Assembly: GCF_900103585.1 (NCBI RefSeq) | Contig: NZ_FNHV01000004.1 | Coordinates: 124,001 to 188,000, forward strand | From: Streptomyces sp. cf386 | GTDB taxonomy: Bacteria > Actinomycetota > Actinomycetes > Streptomycetales > Streptomycetaceae | Direction of reading: 5' to 3' | Length of the DNA stretch: 64,000 nucleotides | Part shown: positions 16,883-24,496 of the stretch, in pieces | Numbering within the stretch: position 1 is the stretch's first letter | Layout: each line of letters opens with the position of its first letter | Notes under the pieces: generated by a model | Database searches by the model: none | What the model was told of the DNA's origin: nothing | The model's input: the letters and a program-made list of their open reading frames with translations, nothing else | Position numbers and translations under genes: made by a program

Positions 16883-18583
16883 ATGTCCACCGACTTCTAC
16901 GCCCGCCACGCGGACCTGCTCCAGCAGGCCGTGGAGCACGCCGCCGACCGCGGCTACTGGACGCCGTACCCGGAGACACCCAGCACCTCCGTCTACGGAG
17001 CCGAGGCGCCCCAGCAGGGCGAAGCCGCCTTCCGCGACCTCCTCGGCAACCCCTTCCCCCTCGAAGGACACCCCACCGCCGGCACCGTCCCCGCCACCGA
17101 GTTCTCGCCCTACGGCTTCCCGCTCGACGTCAGCTACCCCTACCTCGCCCCCGACACGGCCGTCGCCACGGCCAAGGCTGCTGCCACGGCGTGGCGCGCC
17201 GCGAGCCCCGACACCCGGGCCGGAGTCGCGGCCGAGATCCTGGCCCGGCTGAACGCGGCGAGCTTCGAGATCGCGCACGCCGTCCAGCACACCACCGGCC
17301 AGCCGTTCGTGATGGCCTTCCAGGCCGGTGGCCCGCACGCCCAGGACCGCGGGCTCGAAGCGGTGGCGTACGCCTGGTACGAGCAGAAGCGCCACCCGGC
17401 CACCGCCCGCTGGAGCAAGCCGCAGCGCAGGGGCGGCCCGCTCGCCATGGACAAGACCTTCACCCCGGTCGGACGCGGCGTCGCCGTGCTGATCGCCTGC
17501 AACACCTTCCCCACCTGGAACGGCCACCCGGGCTTGTTCGCGAGCCTGGTCACCGGCAACCCGGTGATCGTCAAGCCGCATCGGCGGGCCGTGCTGCCGC
17601 TGGCCGTCACGGTGCGCATCGCCCGGGAGGTCCTGGCGGAGGCCGGATTCGACCCGGACGTGGTACTGCTCGCCGCCCAGCGCCCCGGCGAGCGCACCGC
17701 CACCGCCCTGGCCACCCACCCCGATGTGCGCATCGTGGACTTCACCGGGTCGAGCGAGTTCGGCGACTGGCTGGAGACCAACGCCCGCCAGGCCGCCGTG
17801 CACACCGAGAAGGCCGGACTGAACACCGTCCTCGTCGACTCCACCGACGACTACGCGGGACTGCTGCGCAACCTGGCCTTCTCGCTCGCCCTCTACAGCG
17901 GCCAGATGTGCACCACCCCGCAGAACATCCTGGTCCCACGCGAGGGCTTCACCACCGACCAGGGGCCGCGCACGGCCGACGAGTTCGCCACCGACCTGGG
18001 TACGGCGCTGGACAAGCTGCTCGGCGACCCCGCGCGCGCCGCCGGCACCCTGGGCGCGATCGTGAACGAGGGCGTCCTGAACCGGCTGGAGGAGGCGGCG
18101 ACGGTCCTCAGCGGCCGTATCGCGCACCCCTCCCGGGAGCTGGCGCACCCCGAACACCCCGACGCGGTCGTCCGCACCCCGCTGGTGGCCCGGCTCGACG
18201 CCGGGGCCGACGAGAAGACGTACACCAGCGAGTGGTTCGGACCGGTCTCGTTCGTCATCGGCACCGACTCCACCGCGCACGGCCTGCGGCTCCTGCACGA
18301 AACCGTCCGGCGGTACGGCGCGCTGACCGCCTCCGTGTACACCACCGACGACGACGTGCTGGAGGCGGCCCGCGAGACCGCTCTGGATGCGGGCGTGCAC
18401 CTGTCGGAGAACCTGACCGGCGCCGTCTTCGTCAACCAGTCCGCCGCCTTCAGCGACTTCCACGGCACTGCGGCCAATCCCGCCGCCAACGCCGCCCTCA
18501 CCGACCCGGCCTTTGTCACCGGCCGCTTCTCGGTGGTCCAGTCCCGCCGCCACGTCCCCGGGGAGGAAAGCAGCCGTGTCTGA
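16883..18583 (+). CDS. paaN: Phenylacetate degradation protein PaaN (aldehyde dehydrogenase), copy 2
   Basis: A 566-residue PaaN. The ATG at 16883 follows AGGAG. Catalytic residues are intact: Glu309 in TEKAGLN and Cys343 in GQMCTTPQN; the substrate-binding [15 protein letters not shown] segment is also present. Family members are proposed to act at or after ring opening of epoxidised phenylacetyl-CoA, oxidising the semialdehyde. Unlike E. coli PaaZ, no MaoC hydratase domain is fused. It is highly similar to the copy at 37681 throughout. Its stop overlaps a GTG that begins a broken thiolase, reproducing the paaN-thiolase junction of the main cluster. A PaaR-like operator lies directly upstream, so it may be an inducible second gene copy. 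Confidence 0.9.
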   Translation: MSTDFYARHADLLQQAVEHAADRGYWTPYPETPSTSVYGAEAPQQGEAAFRDLLGNPFPLEGHPTAGTVPATEFSPYGFPLDVSYPYLAPDTAVATAKAAATAWRAASPDTRAGVAAEILARLNAASFEIAHAVQHTTGQPFVMAFQAGGPHAQDRGLEAVAYAWYEQKRHPATARWSKPQRRGGPLAMDKTFTPVGRGVAVLIACNTFPTWNGHPGLFASLVTGNPVIVKPHRRAVLPLAVTVRIAREVLAEAGFDPDVVLLAAQRPGERTATALATHPDVRIVDFTGSSEFGDWLETNARQAAVHTEKAGLNTVLVDSTDDYAGLLRNLAFSLALYSGQMCTTPQNILVPREGFTTDQGPRTADEFATDLGTALDKLLGDPARAAGTLGAIVNEGVLNRLEEAATVLSGRIAHPSRELAHPEHPDAVVRTPLVARLDAGADEKTYTSEWFGPVSFVIGTDSTAHGLRLLHETVRRYGALTASVYTTDDDVLEAARETALDAGVHLSENLTGAVFVNQSAAFSDFHGTAANPAANAALTDPAFVTGRFSVVQSRRHVPGEESSRV

Positions 18584-18837
18584 TGCCGAGGTCTGTCTGA
18601 TCGACGGGGCCCGCACGCCCGCAGGGCCGTCACGGCGGCACCCTGGCCTCGGTACGCCCCGACGACCTGGCCGTCCTCGTCGTCGGTGAGGCGGTACGGC
18701 ACTCGGCGATCCGGGCCGACGCCGTGGACGAGGTGATGCTCGGCACGGCCGGCCAGGCCGGCGAGGACAACCGGGACGTGGCCCGTGTGGCGGGGCTGCC
18801 GCACACCGTGCCAGGACGCGGCGTCATCCGGCCGTGA
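18576..18837 (+). pseudogene. Thiolase N-terminal fragment, frameshifted
   Basis: It begins GTGTCTGA, overlapping the paaN stop just as the intact thiolase begins ATGTCTGA at 39386. The first 15 codons read [15 protein letters not shown]. One extra C near 18615 then shifts the frame; removing it restores [25 protein letters not shown], which parallels the intact protein. After GLPHTVPG the sequence departs and stops at 18835, before the catalytic cysteine (Cys90 in the intact copy). Five codons are also missing near the end. It is a truncated, inactive copy of the paa thiolase left from duplication of a paaN-thiolase pair. Confidence 0.85.
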
Positions 18838-19045
18838 GCCTCCGGCCTGACGGCGGACTCCTGGCCTGGCTCACCGAGGCGGTGCCGCGGATGGCCCGAC
18901 CGGGTGCCGGGCCGGACACGGCCGTCCTGCCGCCTCACTCGGTGCCCGGCCTTCGGGCGGTTGCGGCGCGAGTACCGCTGGTCCAGCCGGAGGGATCCGC
19001 GCCGGATCAGTCGGCGCGTACGGCGCGGCTGTCGCCGATTCAGTA

Positions 19046-19087
19046 GCGGCGCTGCGCCTCCGCCATGCCGGTGGCGTGCAGCACCTG
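19046..19087 (-). repeat. Inverted 42-base copy of part of the E1 alpha gene
   Basis: The reverse complement of this segment is identical over 42 bases to 13497-13538 inside E1 alpha (encoding QVLHATGMAEAQRR). The flanks do not match. It lies between the thiolase fragment and a LysR remnant; the 208 bases to its left (18838-19045) hold no gene I recognise. Perfect identity suggests a recent local rearrangement. Confidence 0.85.
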
Positions 19088-19109
19088 GCGCACCGGGACA
19101 CAGAACCGG

Positions 19110-19598
19110 AAGGACTGCTCCGGCAAGCACAAACACCATGGCCTGCTCGTGATCGCGCTCACCGAGGGCCGACTGCTCCGGGCCTCGGCGGCCGGGCCGG
19201 GGGCACCGCCGCCGATCCGACGGCGGCCCGTCCCCCTGCGGGAACTGGCAACGCACAGCCTCGCCGTGCCGCCGCCGACCACGGAGCGCGGACAGGCCAT
19301 CGTGCAGGCCTGCCACCAGGCCGGCTTCACACCCACGGTGCGCTACGTCACCGCCGACATCGCCGCCCAACTCACCCTCGCACGGGCCGCCCTCGCCACC
19401 GCGCTCGTCCCCCGGACCGCCATCGACCCGGTCGCGCCCGGAATCCGCACGGCGCCTGTCGAGGATCGCCCGATCCTGCGCCTGCTGTTCGCCGCGACGC
19501 GTCACACCGAGACCGCGAACCCGACGACCACGGCCGTCGTCGCAGCGCTGCGCACAGTCACGCGGCAGGATCGCACCCAGCGCCTTCGGCCGGCCTAG
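19110..19598 (+). pseudogene. LysR-type regulator, C-terminal effector domain remnant
   Basis: The frame encodes about 160 residues resembling the second half of a LysR co-inducer domain. A beta strand leads to PVPLRELATHSLAVPPP, then ACHQAGFTPTVRYVTADIAAQLTLARAALATALVPRTAI, the usual segment in which the effector-binding domain checks occupancy, and finally a FAATRHTETANPTTTAVVAALR tail. No helix-turn-helix precedes it; upstream lies the E1 alpha fragment and other debris. The stop overlaps the convergent NIPSNAP stop. It is a 5'-truncated gene, possibly a former regulator of the duplicated paaN-thiolase locus. Confidence 0.6.
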
Positions 19599-19930
19599 GA
19601 CACGCCCTCGAGGGGTCGCAGGAAGCGGCGCTCGTACCGTTTGATGCAGCGGGTCTCACGGGCCAGTTCGAATGCTTCCTGGCACTCCGGGTCGGACATG
19701 CTGTCCGTGCGGTACTGCTCGTACGCGGCCAGGCTGGGAAAGGAGAACAAGGCGTAGGCGATGTCGCTGTCGCCCTCGCTCGGCAGGAAGTAGCCGTGGT
19801 GCGTCCCGCCGAAACGGTCGACGAGCCGGACCCAGCGGCGACCGTATTCCTCGAAGTCCTCCAGCTTGTCGGCGTCGATCTCGTACTTCAGATGAACAGT
19901 GATCATGCCTGCAATCATGCGCACACCCAT
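19595..19930 (-). CDS. NIPSNAP-family protein
   Basis: A 111-residue ferredoxin-like alpha/beta barrel protein. The ATG at 19930 is supported by AAAGGA five bases upstream; the conserved family start MITVHLKYEID begins eight codons later at 19906. LEDFEEYGRRWVRLVDRFGGTHHGYFLPSEGDSDIAYALFSFPSLAAYEQYR is spread over residues 23-74 and is the typical NIPSNAP pattern. Members are small dimeric proteins often found beside catabolic operons; their biochemical role is generally unknown. It is downstream of, and on the same strand as, the SRPBCC-receptor fusion, 88 bases away. Confidence 0.85.
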   Translation of the reverse strand: MGVRMIAGMITVHLKYEIDADKLEDFEEYGRRWVRLVDRFGGTHHGYFLPSEGDSDIAYALFSFPSLAAYEQYRTDSMSDPECQEAFELARETRCIKRYERRFLRPLEGVS

Positions 19931-20018
19931 TCATGTCCTTTGCGTCGGCTGGGTGTGCCGTGGGGGAGACTGGGCCGGCATACCTGCCGGCCGGTGCCCC
20001 GCCAAGCCGTGCGCATGG

Positions 20019-21479
20019 TCAGGCGGTACCGGACGGCATCTGTCCGCGGATCGCGAACCCCGTGGCAGTGGCCTCGGCCAGGTACATGCTCTGCCGCAGC
20101 CGGCCGTCGGCTCCCACCGAGACCCTGCCGCGCGGTCCGGCCAGAGTGAGACCGTGCAGGGCCTGGGAGACCTCACCGCCCCGCGGCGACCCCGCTTTCC
20201 GCGCGGCCCGGGCGAACAGTTGCAGGCCCTCGTACGCCGACTCCGTCAGCGCGGAAGGTGACGGCGCCCAGGGGCCGAATGCGGCCCGGTAGCGTCGCAG
20301 GAAGTCGGCGTTCTCCGCCGTGTCCAGGGCGGAGTAATACGGCAGACAGGACCAGACCCCGCTGCCCGCGGCGCCCAGATGCTCTCGGGTGCTCTCCTCC
20401 AGCAGGGGTGCGAGCGTACGGATACGACGGCGCAGCCCCGCGGCGTGGAACCGTCGCTCGAAGTCGATCGAGCTCCACCCGACCAGGCTGGAGAGCACCA
20501 GGTCGGCGCCGGACGCCTCGATGTCCTCCAGCACGTCGTCGAAGGACGACTCGCCGAGCCGGACGAGGCGCTCGCCGACGACATGCCCGCCGTGGTGCTC
20601 CGCGATGCGGCGGCCTCGCGTGCAGACGGCCCGGGGCCAGGAGTAGTCGTTGCCGATCAGGTACCAGGAGCGACCGCCGCTCTCGCGCATCAGCGACGGA
20701 ACCGCCTGCGCCAGTTGGTCCGCCACCGACTCACCGAGCCGGAACAGCGTTCCGTCCTGCACACGGCTGCCCTCGTTCGCGGCGGTGTAGAGATACAGCA
20801 GGCCCGACGCCCGCGCGTAGCGGCTCACCGCGTTGAAGGTCGCCGAGCTGTGTACGCCCACCACGGCCGCCAGGCCGCGCCGCTGGTCGAGTTCCCGCAG
20901 CCGGGCCAGCCCCGTAGCGGCGTGGGTGCGATCGTCGATCACCTCGATCCGCACCGGCCGGCCGCCGATCCCGCCCTCGGCGTTGATCTCCTCGGCCGCC
21001 AGCGCCGCGCAGTTGGCGGCGGCCCGGCCGAACAGGCCGGCACTCCCCGACATGCTGGTCAGCAAGGCGACACACGTCTCGTCGGCTCGCCTCTCGCTGT
21101 CCGGCGCCGCCCAGCTCAGGCCGCCCGTCATCCAGCCGAGAGCCTCCTGATCGAGTTCGGTGACCGTGCGCACCCGCGTGCCCCCGGGTTCACGGGCGAA
21201 GGTGATGGTGATCCGCCCGGTCCACGGTGTCTCGTGCTGCAGCACGATCCGCCGGTACGGCCGCATCTCCACGATGCGTGCCGTGCCCCGAACGGTCGTC
21301 TCGCCCCCTGGGGCCGCGAACGGCAGGGGTATGTCGATGCCGGCCGCCGCGCCGGGCTGCGCGTGCTCGAACCGCGCGGAGAACAACCAGCCCGGGCCGC
21401 CGGTTCGTCCGAACATGCCGAACGCCTCGTGCGGGGGCACACCGAGGTGCGTCTCGTTGACGAGGACGATCTCGTGCAT
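20019..21479 (-). CDS. SRPBCC domain fused to a cytoplasmic amide-binding receptor (AmiC-like)
   Basis: A 486-residue protein from the ATG at 21479, behind GAGGAGA. Residues 1 to about 130 are an SRPBCC/AHSA1-like ligand-binding domain (MHEIVLVNETHLGVPPHEAF, then WTGRITITFAREPGGTRVRT). From about residue 137 it is a periplasmic-binding-protein fold (ALLTSMSGSAGLFG, VVGVHSSATFNAVSRYARASG, YLIGNDYSW) strongly parallel to the transporter's binding protein at 25352. There is no signal peptide or lipobox, so it should be cytoplasmic, like Pseudomonas AmiC, which senses amides and releases an antiterminator. ArsR regulators are often paired with a stand-alone SRPBCC gene; here that partner carries a receptor. 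It probably senses the transported amide or urea analogue. The fusion is unusual. Confidence 0.8.
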   Translation of the reverse strand: MHEIVLVNETHLGVPPHEAFGMFGRTGGPGWLFSARFEHAQPGAAAGIDIPLPFAAPGGETTVRGTARIVEMRPYRRIVLQHETPWTGRITITFAREPGGTRVRTVTELDQEALGWMTGGLSWAAPDSERRADETCVALLTSMSGSAGLFGRAAANCAALAAEEINAEGGIGGRPVRIEVIDDRTHAATGLARLRELDQRRGLAAVVGVHSSATFNAVSRYARASGLLYLYTAANEGSRVQDGTLFRLGESVADQLAQAVPSLMRESGGRSWYLIGNDYSWPRAVCTRGRRIAEHHGGHVVGERLVRLGESSFDDVLEDIEASGADLVLSSLVGWSSIDFERRFHAAGLRRRIRTLAPLLEESTREHLGAAGSGVWSCLPYYSALDTAENADFLRRYRAAFGPWAPSPSALTESAYEGLQLFARAARKAGSPRGGEVSQALHGLTLAGPRGRVSVGADGRLRQSMYLAEATATGFAIRGQMPSGTA

Positions 21480-21510
21480 GGGCTCTCCTCAGCAGGCCGT
21501 GACAAGGCCC

Positions 21511-21546
21511 GGCTGACGGGCACGCCGGGAGGCGTGCCCGTCAGCC
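21511..21546 (-). terminator. Perfect 16-bp hairpin after the ArsR gene
   Basis: GGCTGACGGGCACGCC pairs without mismatch with the right arm at 21531-21546 across a GGGA loop. It starts one base after the ArsR stop codon and ends 31 bases before the SRPBCC-receptor start. No T-run follows on the minus strand. It may terminate, attenuate or protect the arsR transcript and so uncouple the two genes. Confidence 0.75.
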
Positions 21547-21547
21547 G

Positions 21548-21901
21548 TCATCCGCTCTTCGCTTCACGCAGCCCGCCCTCCGGCCGGTCTGCTGCCACCC
21601 CTTGGTCGGTGGGCAGCGACTGCTCATAGATCTGGCGCAGGAACGCGATCGCCGCGTCCGCGCGGTTGGGACCCAGGCGGTACCGCCGGTGTTTGCCGTC
21701 TCGGATCTCGGAGACCAGTTGCGCGTCCCGCAGGACCCTCAGGTGCGCCGAGACCGCGGTCCGGCCGATCGCCGGGAACGCGGCCGCGATGTCTCCGGCC
21801 GTGGGTTCGTGTTCCGCTGCCAGCAGGGCCAGAATGGCCCGACGGGTCGCGTCGTTGAGGGCACGGAATACCAGGTCGCTCTCGTGGCTGTGGTCGATCA
21901 C
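21548..21901 (-). CDS. ArsR-family transcriptional regulator
   Basis: A 117-residue winged-helix regulator. The GTG at 21901 is chosen: GAGAGG lies about 8 bases upstream, and VIDHSHESDLVFRALNDATRRAIL is the normal N-terminus of the subgroup paired with SRPBCC proteins. The recognition helix is within IGRTAVSAHLRVLRDAQLVSEIRDGKHRRYRL. There are no metal-binding cysteines, so it is not an arsenic or metal sensor. It precedes the SRPBCC-receptor fusion on the same strand, separated by a strong hairpin. It lies between that gene and the amide ABC transporter, so it may control either. Confidence 0.88.
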   Translation of the reverse strand: MIDHSHESDLVFRALNDATRRAILALLAAEHEPTAGDIAAAFPAIGRTAVSAHLRVLRDAQLVSEIRDGKHRRYRLGPNRADAAIAFLRQIYEQSLPTDQGVAADRPEGGLREAKSG

Positions 21902-22025
21902 TTCCTGGGACCTCTCATCCTTTCGGAATGCGGCGCCAACCGTGATTCGGTGACAACGTGCCAATATATGTGTACCCGTTGACTTTACCGTTTCCGTGGC
22001 CGCCGGGCCAGGCCGGGGCGGGTGC

Positions 22026-22751
22026 TCAGGGCGCCATCCGGCCCGCCACATGCTCGACGATTCCCTCGTGGACCTGCCCCTCCTCGGCGATCTGCCCCTT
22101 CTCCATCAGGTACCACCGGTCCGCCACGCCCAGCGCCATGTCCAGGTGCTGCTCAGCGAGGAGTACGGCGACGCCGGCGGCAGCGAGCCGTCTCACCGCC
22201 TCGGCGAACCGGTCCACATTGGCGGGCTGCAGGCCCTCCGTCGGCTCGTCGAAGACGCACACCGCGCCCGGAGCCGCGACCGTCCGGGCGATCGCCAGCA
22301 TCTTCTGCTCCCCGCCGGAGAGGGTTCCCGCACGCTGGCGTTCCCGGCCCCGGAGGAAGGGGAAGAGCTCCGCCGGCTCCGACAGATCGCGGATCCCGGC
22401 CAACCGCAGATTCTCGGCCACGGTGAGTCCGCCGAGCACCGGCCGGTCCTGGGCGACCACCCGCAGCCCGCCCCGCCTGCGCCGGGAGCCGGGCCAGGCG
22501 GTGACATCCCGGCCCGTCAGGAGCGTCACCCCGGCGTCGGCACCCAGGGTGCCCGACACCGCGGACACCAGCGTCGTCTTCCCGACACCGTTGCGGCCCA
22601 GCAACGCCACGACCTCGCCGGGCGCGACCGACAGATCGACGCCGCGCACCACCGTGGTTCCGGCGTAGCCCGCGGTGAGCCCACGGATCTCGAGGGCCTT
22701 CCCGCCGAGGGCACTCGAAGCATCCCGGATACTGGAAGGAAAGATGCTCAT
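22026..22751 (-). CDS. ABC transporter ATP-binding protein (LivF/UrtE type)
   Basis: A 241-residue ATPase. The ATG at 22751 overlaps the upstream stop (ATGA) and has GGGAGG before it. Walker A is GRNGVGKTT, the signature LSGGEQKMLAIAR, Walker B VCVFDEPTEGLQP and the switch histidine lies in LLAEQHLDMAL. These are features of the branched-chain amino acid/urea/amide importers (HAAT family). It is the last gene of the transporter operon and the second of two nucleotide-binding subunits. It powers uptake together with the fused permease-ATPase. Confidence 0.9.
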   Translation of the reverse strand: MSIFPSSIRDASSALGGKALEIRGLTAGYAGTTVVRGVDLSVAPGEVVALLGRNGVGKTTLVSAVSGTLGADAGVTLLTGRDVTAWPGSRRRRGGLRVVAQDRPVLGGLTVAENLRLAGIRDLSEPAELFPFLRGRERQRAGTLSGGEQKMLAIARTVAAPGAVCVFDEPTEGLQPANVDRFAEAVRRLAAAGVAVLLAEQHLDMALGVADRWYLMEKGQIAEEGQVHEGIVEHVAGRMAP

Positions 22752-24496
22752 GACCGGCCTCCCGCCGCCCGGCCGACGTAGACCGCCGACACCTCGGAAT
22801 TCGACTCGATCTCCGCCACCGTCCCGGAGGCCATGACCTCGCCGTCGCGCAGCACGGTGACCCGGTCGGCGACGCTGCGGATGAAGGCCATGTCGTGCTC
22901 GACGACCAGGACCGGCAGCGCGTGGTCGCGGACGAGTCCACGGAGCACCTCGGCGACCTGCTCCGTCTCGCTCCGGGTCATACCCGCGGTGGGTTCGTCG
23001 AGCAGCAGCACGTCGCAGCCCGCGGTCAGCGTCATGGCGAGCTCCAGCAGCTGCTGCTCGCCGTGCGAGAGGCTGCCCGCGGGGGTGTCCATACGGCCCG
23101 CGAACCCGGCGGCGTCGAGGACGAACCAGGCCTCCGGCGGCAGATCGGCCGTCCACGGCTGGCGCACCAGCGCGAGCGCAGCGTGCGTCCTGCCCCACCG
23201 GGCCAGGGCGAGGTTCTCCGCCAGGGTCAGTGAACCGGCGACGCTCGGGGCCTGGAACTTGCGGCCCAGTCCGGAGCGGGTCAGTTCCCACGGAGGCCGA
23301 CCGGTGACGTCCCGCCCGTTCAGCCGCCAGGATCCGTCGGTCGCCGGCGTGAACCCGGACAGCACGTCCAGCAGTGTCGACTTGCCCGCCCCGTTGGGAC
23401 CGATGAGGCAGTGCACGCCCGGTTCGGTGAGGTCCAGGTCCACCCCCCGCAGCGCGGTGAAGGGACCGAAGCGGCAGCCGACCGACCGTACGACCAGTCC
23501 GCCGTCGGCCCGGCCGCCGGCCGACGGGGCCGCCGTGCCGAGCACCACCTGCCGGGCCCCGAACCACCGGGCGGGCATGCGGCGACGGACGACGACCGCC
23601 ACCCCGTCGGGGACGAAGACCACGGCGGCGACGAACGCCGCACCCGTCGCCAGCAGCCAGTAGTCGAGCGCCGCGTCGGCCAGCAGGTTCGCACCGGCGC
23701 TGACCACCAGCGTGGCGACCACCGGTCCCCAGATGGTCCGCCGCGAGCCCAGCATCGCCCAGACCACGAAGTTCGTGCCCATGACGAGCCCGATCAGACT
23801 TGGGGAGACGAACTGGACCTGAAGCACGTACACGGCGCCCATCAGCCCGGCCACGACCCCGGTGAAGGTGAACACGCCGGTCTTCGCCGCTCCCACGTCG
23901 TAACCGAGGGCGGCCATCCGGCGTTCGTTGTCCCGTACGGCGGCCAGAGCGACACCGTACGGGCGTCGCGCGAGACTCGCCAGCAGCACGATCACCAGCA
24001 CCGCCAGACCCGCCGTGACACCTCGGGCGGCGGTCGGGGTGAACGCGAGCGCGCCGATGTGGAAGCGGGGGACGTCGGTCAGGCCGTTGAAGCCGCCGGT
24101 CACCCCGGTCCAGCGGCCTGCGACCTGTTCCGCCGCGAGCGCCACGACGAAGGTGGCGAGGGCGAAGCCGACCGCGTCCAGCCCGCGTCGCAGGCCCACC
24201 GCCGCGATCAGCCGTGCCACGACCCCGCCGAGCAGTGCCCCGGCGGCCAGCCCCGCGAGTGATCCGTATGCCCCCGCGTGCAGGCCGAACCAGGCACCCG
24301 CGTACGCCCCCACGCCGAAGGTCACGCTGTGACCGAGGTTGAGGATTCCCGCGGTACCCCAGGTCAGGGCCAGCGCGGCGGTCACCGTGCCGAGGACCAG
24401 GCACTGGGCCAGCAGTCCTCCGGCCCAGGGCCCGGCGAGGACGGCAGCCGCGGCTGCCAGCGGTACGGGCAGCAGTTTTCGGACGAAGGGGTTCAT
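22748..24496 (-). CDS. ABC permease-ATPase fusion (LivM-LivG / UrtC-UrtD type)
   Basis: A 582-residue fusion of two transporter subunits that are often separate. Residues 1 to about 310 are a LivM-type permease with eight or more hydrophobic segments and the conserved GHSVTFGVGAYAGAW and NERRMAALGYDV motifs. From about 330 onward is a LivG-type ATPase with Walker A GPNGAGKST, signature LSHGEQQLLELA, Walker B VLLLDEPTAGM and switch EHDMAFIRS. Both ends overlap neighbours by ATGA. Fused LivM-LivG proteins are known in actinobacteria. Together with the other permease and ATPase it forms an importer for amides, urea or related small substrates. Confidence 0.9.
   Translation of the reverse strand: MNPFVRKLLPVPLAAAAAVLAGPWAGGLLAQCLVLGTVTAALALTWGTAGILNLGHSVTFGVGAYAGAWFGLHAGAYGSLAGLAAGALLGGVVARLIAAVGLRRGLDAVGFALATFVVALAAEQVAGRWTGVTGGFNGLTDVPRFHIGALAFTPTAARGVTAGLAVLVIVLLASLARRPYGVALAAVRDNERRMAALGYDVGAAKTGVFTFTGVVAGLMGAVYVLQVQFVSPSLIGLVMGTNFVVWAMLGSRRTIWGPVVATLVVSAGANLLADAALDYWLLATGAAFVAAVVFVPDGVAVVVRRRMPARWFGARQVVLGTAAPSAGGRADGGLVVRSVGCRFGPFTALRGVDLDLTEPGVHCLIGPNGAGKSTLLDVLSGFTPATDGSWRLNGRDVTGRPPWELTRSGLGRKFQAPSVAGSLTLAENLALARWGRTHAALALVRQPWTADLPPEAWFVLDAAGFAGRMDTPAGSLSHGEQQLLELAMTLTAGCDVLLLDEPTAGMTRSETEQVAEVLRGLVRDHALPVLVVEHDMAFIRSVADRVTVLRDGEVMASGTVAEIESNSEVSAVYVGRAAGGRS

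Noticed and set aside
21950-21990. AT-rich patch with TTGACT as an ArsR promoter
   Set aside because: No -10 hexamer at correct spacing could be found on either strand, so I did not annotate a promoter.
22026-24404. 792-codon reading of the transporter ATPase frame
   Set aside because: Only the last 241 codons encode an ATPase. The upstream part is a shadow of the permease-ATPase fusion, and an ATG with ribosome site exists at 22751.
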